Source: Corallium rubrum (Eukaryota > Cnidaria > Anthozoa > Scleralcyonacea > Coralliidae). From it: DNA of 64,000 bases. Below are positions 58,795-64,000 of the stretch, one piece after another. The stretch spans positions 2,704,877 to 2,768,876 of the forward strand of contig OZ036002.1 in the NCBI GenBank assembly GCA_964035015.1, read 5' to 3'. The translations under genes were made by a program, and so were the position numbers. The notes beneath the pieces were generated by a model, which had not been told where the DNA came from, made no database searches, and was given only the letters and a program-made list of their open reading frames with translations. Positions within the stretch are counted from its first letter, which is position 1, and every line of letters starts with the position of its first letter.

Positions 58795-60865
58795 CAGTCT
58801 TACAACCAGAAAGACATGCAAAAAATCACACAAAACTTTGATCTCAAACTTTGTGTTTACTGACATAACGCTACATATACACCCTACAGTGCCTATAAGT
58901 ATACCCCAATTTTACTTTACATGGTTAAAGTAAACCGATTGAGTTGAAATTTTGATATATAAATTTTGATGCACTCGTTGATTTGGAAAGATATACAAAA
59001 AATCAAACTAAAATTTCACCTCGAACTTTGTGTTCACTGATATGACTCTTGTTGTCACAACACTATAACCTATACACCCATAGTGCCTAAGTACACCGCA
59101 GTTTTACTTTACATAGTTAAAGTAAACCGATTGAGCTAAAATTTTGATATGATTTTACACTCGTTGGTTTGGAAAGATATACCAAAAATAAGACAAAAAT
59201 TTGATCTGGAACTTTGTGTTTACTACTGACATGTCTTGTTGTCATAACGCATAACACAACATTTACACCCTATAGTGACTAAGTACACCCCCAATTTTAC
59301 TTTTCATAGTTAATTAAACCGATTGAGCTGAAATTTAGATATGATTTTACACTCGTTGGTTTGGAAAGATATACCAAAAATCAGACAAAAATTTCATCCC
59401 GAACTTTGTGTTTACTACTGACATGTCTTGTTGTCATAACGCTAAATATACACCCTTTAATTATTAGTGCCTGTATAAGTAAACCCAATTTTACTTTTCA
59501 TAGTTAAAGTAAACCGATTGAGCTGAAATTTTGATATGATTTTACACTCGTTGGTTTGGAAAGATATACCAAAAATCAGACAAAAATTTCATCCCGAACT
59601 TTGTGTTTACTACTGACATGTCTTGTTGTCATAACGCTAAATATACACCCTTTAATTAGTGCCTGTATAAGTAAACCCCAATTTTACTTTTCATAGTTTA
59701 AGTAAACCGATTGAGCTGAAATTTTGATATGATTTTACACTCGTTGGTTTGGAAAGATATACCAAAAATTAGACAAAAATTTCATCCCGAACTTTGTGTT
59801 TACTACGGACATGTCTTGTTGTCATAACGCTAAATATACACCCTTTAATTAGTGCCTGTATAAGTAAACCCCAATTTTACTTTTCATAGTTAAAGTGAAC
59901 CGATTGAGCTGAAATTTTGATATGATTTTACACTCGTTGGTTTGGAAAGATATAGCAAAAATTAGACAAAAATTGCATCACGAACTTTGTGTTTACTGAC
60001 GTGACTTGTTGTGACAACGTTACATATACACCCTATAGTGCCTATATAAGTAAACCGCAATTTTACTTTACATTGTTAAGGTAAACCAATTGAGCTGAAA
60101 TTTTGATATGATTTTACATTCGCTGATTTGGAAAGATATACAAAAAATCAGACTAAAATTTCATCTCGAACTTTGTGTTTACTACTGACATGTCTTGTTG
60201 TCATAACGCTACATATACCCTTTAATTAGTGCCTGTATAAGTACACCCCATTTTTACTAGCTTTACATAGTTAAGGTAAACCGATTGAGCTGAAATTTAG
60301 ATATGATTTTACACTCGTTGGTTTGGAAAGATATACCAAAAATCAGACAAAAATTTCATCTCGAACTTTGTGTTTACTACTGACATGTCTTGTTATCATA
60401 ACGCTAAATATACACCCTTTAATTAGTGCCTGCATAAGTACACCCCAATTTTACTTTTCATAGTTAAAGTAAACCGATTGAGCTGAAATTTTGATATGAT
60501 TTTACACTCGTTGGTTTGGAAAGATATACCAAAAATTAGACAAAAATTTCATCTCGAACTTTGTGTTTACTACTGACATGTCTTGTTGTCATAACGCTAA
60601 ATATACACCCTTTAATTAGTGCCTATATAAGTACACCCCAATTTTACTTTATACATAGTTAAAGTAAGCCGATTGAGCTGAAATTTAGATATGATTTTAC
60701 ACTCTTGGTTTGGAAATATATACCAAAAATCATGCAGACAAAAATTTCATCTCGAACTTTGTGTTTACTACTGAAATGTCTTGTTGTCATAACGCATAAA
60801 TAACACAACATATACACCCTTTTGTGACTAAGTATACACCATTGCAATTTTACTTTACACAAACT
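58795..60865 (+). repeat. Satellite, unit about 193 bp, ten copies
   Basis: CCGATTGAGCTGAAATTTTG recurs at 58937, 59119, 59320, 59515, 59708, 59901, 60089, 60280, 60476 and 60670, giving spacings of 182-201 bp. Each unit also has TTGGTTTGGAAAGATATACC, GAACTTTGTGTTTACT and ACATGTCTTGTTGTCATAAC. Central units are the most alike and edge units the most diverged, the usual pattern of unequal exchange. No ORF. Confidence 0.92.
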
Positions 60866-62025
60866 CTTAGATAACTTGTTCACCGAAAGGCTAATTCCGG
60901 AGACAGGCCTGGGCAAAGTTGGTCCGGTATTGGTGGTTTGCAATCAATCCCTTGAGATTTACAAGACAAAAAGGAAACATACTCCAAATACAGTATCTGC
61001 TAATGAGATTCTTTTGTTAAAGTTCCTCCAACATGGCCTCCAGACGTCAAGAGCAAACCGAGAAGATATAAGTAATATTTCAAACACGAGCAGGAGTGTT
61101 TTATCAGGTTTAAAAGCACGAGGGCGCAGCCCGAGTGTTTTAGAACTGATAAAACACGTGATGCGAGTGCTTTGAATGGCTTCAAAAACGATTCGTTATT
61201 GGATGTTATGTTAATTAGTATTCTTCATATAAAATTGTATGTTCATTAGTATTCTTTATATAAAATTGTATGTTCATTAGTATTCTTTCTGACGTCAAGA
61301 GGTTTTCAGATCAGGTATAAAACCACGGACATGGTACTGATTTTCTTCTTGTTTTCCTCATTAATTATTAATGAGTTTCTGAAATATATATCATATGTAA
61401 AACCCAAATAAGTTTATCTGAACGCTACAACTCGATTTATCAAGGTACTAAGTTCTCATTTCCCAATAAAACGTTTGTTCACGGTAAAAGTACAAGATTC
61501 CTCCCCCGCGCTTCTGGTATTATGGTGCCAAGACCAGATGCCTCTTTTCTTCAGAAATCGCGAGTAGAGTTTAGTAAAACAGGTAACTGAATCAAGACTC
61601 AAACGCAGTGAAACAATTTCGAGACGAAGAATGGTTGGAACTTTTGAATTTCTTTAATTCGTTCCTCGTCGAATTGAACAAAAATCACGTTTGAACACTT
61701 TTTTGGCACGATTTTGGTATCAAAAAGAGCTACCCGCTCATAGTACATATTCGAGTTTGTATGTGCGATCCCGCAAAATTCACTGACTAAAATAAATTGA
61801 AAGACGAATATCATAAAATAACATATTGATATATTAAATTTATAATACAATCTTCAACAAAATCATTCTGCACTATCACGCTTATAATTATATATGACTG
61901 CTATTAACGAAGATTAAAGAGAAAGGAATACCTTATTAGTTAAAATGAACCAGAAAACACGTTGTACAGGATTATCTTGAACTTCGCTTCTCTCACTCTC
62001 CACTCTCCATCCTGAAGCCCGTTCT
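60866..62025. other. Gene-free stretch with small repeats
   Basis: 61050-61190 contains palindromic words around GAGTGTTTTATCAG and CTGATAAAACACGTG. 61205-61290 holds three 36-bp units (TTAGTATTCTTTATATAAAA). No supported gene. Confidence 0.5.
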
Positions 62026-62184
62026 CCACTAGGCGAATTTGTTCGCGCGAATCGAATCGAAATACCCGTTCATGCAATGTAATTGGTTGGTGCTGCTAGT
62101 TTTCGCGCCAATTTTCTTACTTGCCAATCATATTGCCGGAGAATTCGCTTCGCGCGAACAAATTCGCCTAGTGGAGAACGGGCT
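62026..62184. mobile_element. 159-bp MITE, AGCCCGTTCTCCACTAGG ends
   Basis: AGCCCGTTCTCCACTAGGCG and the inverted CGCCTAGTGGAGAACGGGCT bound the element, with GCGCGAA inside each arm. The right flank is TAA and the left flank TGA. It abuts the next MITE and shares the TAA between them. Confidence 0.82.
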
Positions 62185-62187
62185 TAA

Positions 62188-62347
62188 AGCGGTTTTCCAC
62201 TGGCGAATTTTGTCGCACGAAGCGACCTTTTTCCTTTGTCCCTATGAGCTCTCGAGTGGAACTATTTAGAAATCTTTTCCAATTTATTCAATTTTAACAA
62301 TAGAAATGTCGCTTCGCGGGACAAAATTCGCCTGTGGAAAAACGGCT
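62188..62347. mobile_element. 160-bp MITE, AGCGGTTTTCCACTGGCG ends
   Basis: The ends AGCGGTTTTCCACTGGCGAA and TTCGCCTGTGGAAAAACGGC are inverted, with GTCGCACGAAGCGAC and GTCGCTTCGCGGGAC inside. TAA flanks both sides (62185-62187, 62348-62350). Similar in layout to its neighbour but different in sequence beyond GGCGAATTT. Confidence 0.85.
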
Positions 62348-63175
62348 TAAAAGTCATTCATGCTAGCACCGTCCGACGAAAAGTGAGCTTTGATTATCAA
62401 AATATAAATACCACCGTCACTTTCTTCTCCATCCAGCTTTGGACACAATGAAAAGCGACGATCAACACGCACAACTTGGTTCTCAAGTATACAAATAAAT
62501 CCGATTGTTATATAGCCGGGGTTTTTTGCATAGTTGTAACTCAGACTGCTATTGGTTCATTTATGCTCACGTGGGATAAGACAAATCAAATGTTTCTCGC
62601 ACGGGCAATATGCAACAATGGGCAACAACTGCTTTATAGTGAAAGCCTAGCTAAATAGCCTAAACAAAGCACAAATCCAACGAAAATCCAGCTATATAAC
62701 AAAGCACTTAATATGTCTGATCCCTCGGGAAAATTTAGTTTTGTTTTCCCTCGAGTCTCGGGAAAACAAAACTAAATTTTCTCTCGCGTGACCAGACATT
62801 AAGTGTACAATATCCGTACAAAGTACAAAGAAATCGGCTAAAACATATATGACATGGGTGAATGACCGTGAATCTATATAGGGGCTGTTTACATATGAGC
62901 TGGACTATTGTTTAGTTAAAATCATATTGTGGTTTTCAAACTCACATAAACTAAATTTGAAAAAAAAGAGAATTCATTTGGTTTAGATGCAAACTAATCT
63001 CAACATTGATTAAATTTCCTCTTGTGATTGAAGAAAGAATTTCGTGACACGAGTTAGCCTGGTTACCCAGGCTAGGTCGGCTAAAGTAAACTGCTCCTCA
63101 ATAAGTAGACTGCATGGAATTTTAGAATAAACTAGAAATGTATTGTGCCTCTACATAAAGATTTACGCGCTCATA
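62348..63175. other. Repeat fragments, no gene
   Basis: 62690-62810 carries the shortened long-hairpin copy (62721-62790). GGGGCTGTTTACATATGAGC at about 62881 looks like one end of a TAA-type MITE, but its partner was not found. Confidence 0.5.
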
Positions 63176-63414
63176 TTAGTCACTGTGGAAAGCCAAGAAT
63201 TGAAGCGGCCATATATAATAGGCCCCCTTCTCAACTACATCTCCGTCGAATGTTGATGGACATGCTGGTTCCAGTCTGCATCCTGGTAAAATTTCGTCTA
63301 TTACTATGCCAACGTGGCCTTTAGGAATAGTCTTGTTGTGCATGCTTTGCAGAGAAAACAACGTGGACACAGCTTGGGGTTGTTTCTTTTTGTCCAGAAC
63401 CCATAATTTAGAGC
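63176..63414 (-). CDS. Last exon of an unrecognised gene
   Basis: After an acceptor (TTTCAG on the minus strand, at 63415-63420) the frame is open for 79 codons to TAA at 63176-63178. It reads SKLWVLDKKKQPQAVSTLFS, then KGHVGIVIDEILPGCRLEPA and GAYYIWPLQFLAFHSD. The composition looks like a real folded domain. The upstream exon lies more than 586 bp away, outside the window. Family not recognised; it could be a host or transposon-linked gene. Confidence 0.6.
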
Positions 63415-64000
63415 CTGAAATGTCAAATAAGATAAAACTACAACGTTAAAGTGGCACTATGACGAAAAAATCGTCAGTATTTTTTTATCCTATCATAAAG
63501 TACATTTAAAATGAGGATTAACGGCGATTTTCACGTTTATGAAATATGGCTGATGACGTCATTTACTCCAAACGAGCGAAATGAAAATCGTAAAATTCGG
63601 AATATCTCTAGAAATAAACAATAGAAAGTGCTCAAATTTTGCATACTTATAGTATTAAATAAAATACGTTTACTATGGAACTTTAGTTGTTTTTGGAAAC
63701 TGCTGGTTCCTAGCCTCCTCCAATGATAAAATTAAATTTGCTTATTTATCTGGAATCAAGTAGCGTTTACTCCAGCGAATAAAGTGAAGATTAGAGCTTA
63801 TGTAGTCATTGTAATTCAAACGTTTAAATCTTTCTATTTTCAAACAATGAGGCAAAAATGATAATTTCCTTTTTAAGGTTTAGAGTAACCTGAGAGCATG
63901 CGCTTACCATGGCAATCACAAAAGTTCCACAGAGAAGTGTATTTTCTTGGATACTACTTAAGCATACAAAGTTTAAGCACGTTCTATTGCTTATTTCTAG
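63415..64000. repeat. Dispersed repeat in the adjoining intron
   Basis: GTGGCACTATGACGAAAAAA at 63452 resembles the subterminal GTGTCACTAAGACGAAA word of the element at 46244-48577, suggesting a related element. The rest shows no feature. Confidence 0.4.

Overview
The window looks like animal (metazoan) nuclear DNA that is AT-rich, intron-containing and extremely rich in transposable elements. Its repeat families and gene types (WxxW-domain secreted protein, KDZ transposase, BEL/Pao retrotransposon, THAP-DDE transposon, abundant small foldback elements) are most like an anthozoan cnidarian such as a coral or anemone. That assignment is inference from recalled family distribution, not proof. 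There is no sign of bacterial organisation.

Layout. 1-10.1 kb is a mosaic of direct and inverted copies of one repeat block (period about 3.63 kb), with a (TTTG)n tract, a long hairpin and a small TA-inserting element. 10.1-12.1 kb holds a foldback element and a short signal-peptide-like ORF that has a second copy near 25/35.6 kb. 12.5-17.9 kb is a four-exon gene for a small secreted WxxW-domain protein; its second intron carries a 2.57 kb foldback transposon with a 9-bp target duplication. 15.9-18.6 kb is microsatellite-rich. 18.7-24.1 kb is mostly small inverted-repeat elements, many flanked by TAA.

25.0-35.6 kb is a complete-length BEL/Pao retrotransposon on the minus strand. It has two 195-bp LTRs that read as identical and a CATTC target duplication. 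Its gag is split by a 4.35 kb TA-inserted DNA element that carries a multi-exon SAMD3-like gene. 39.76-43.87 kb is an ISL2EU/Harbinger-type DNA transposon with 1.13 kb terminal inverted repeats, an intact THAP-DDE transposase, two mirror-image ORFs inside the repeats, and the N-terminal stub of a second, convergent gene. 46.2-48.6 kb is another inverted-repeat element.

48.7-57.3 kb is the clearest large gene: a 17-exon KDZ-type transposase of about 1010 residues. Its frame is open across all splice junctions and all three candidate catalytic acidic residues are present. Its introns, but not its exons, carry several small foldback insertions and a tRNA-derived copy. 58.8-60.9 kb is a satellite of about 193 bp, ten units long. 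The right end holds paired small TAA-flanked elements and the last exon of an unrecognised minus-strand gene.

Only the WxxW gene and the right-end exon look like ordinary host genes. The rest is a record of nested transposition. Many of the small elements share one terminal pattern, (A)GGCCCGTTTACAC-like, next to TAA. That suggests one PIF/Harbinger-type machinery mobilised many unrelated-looking families.
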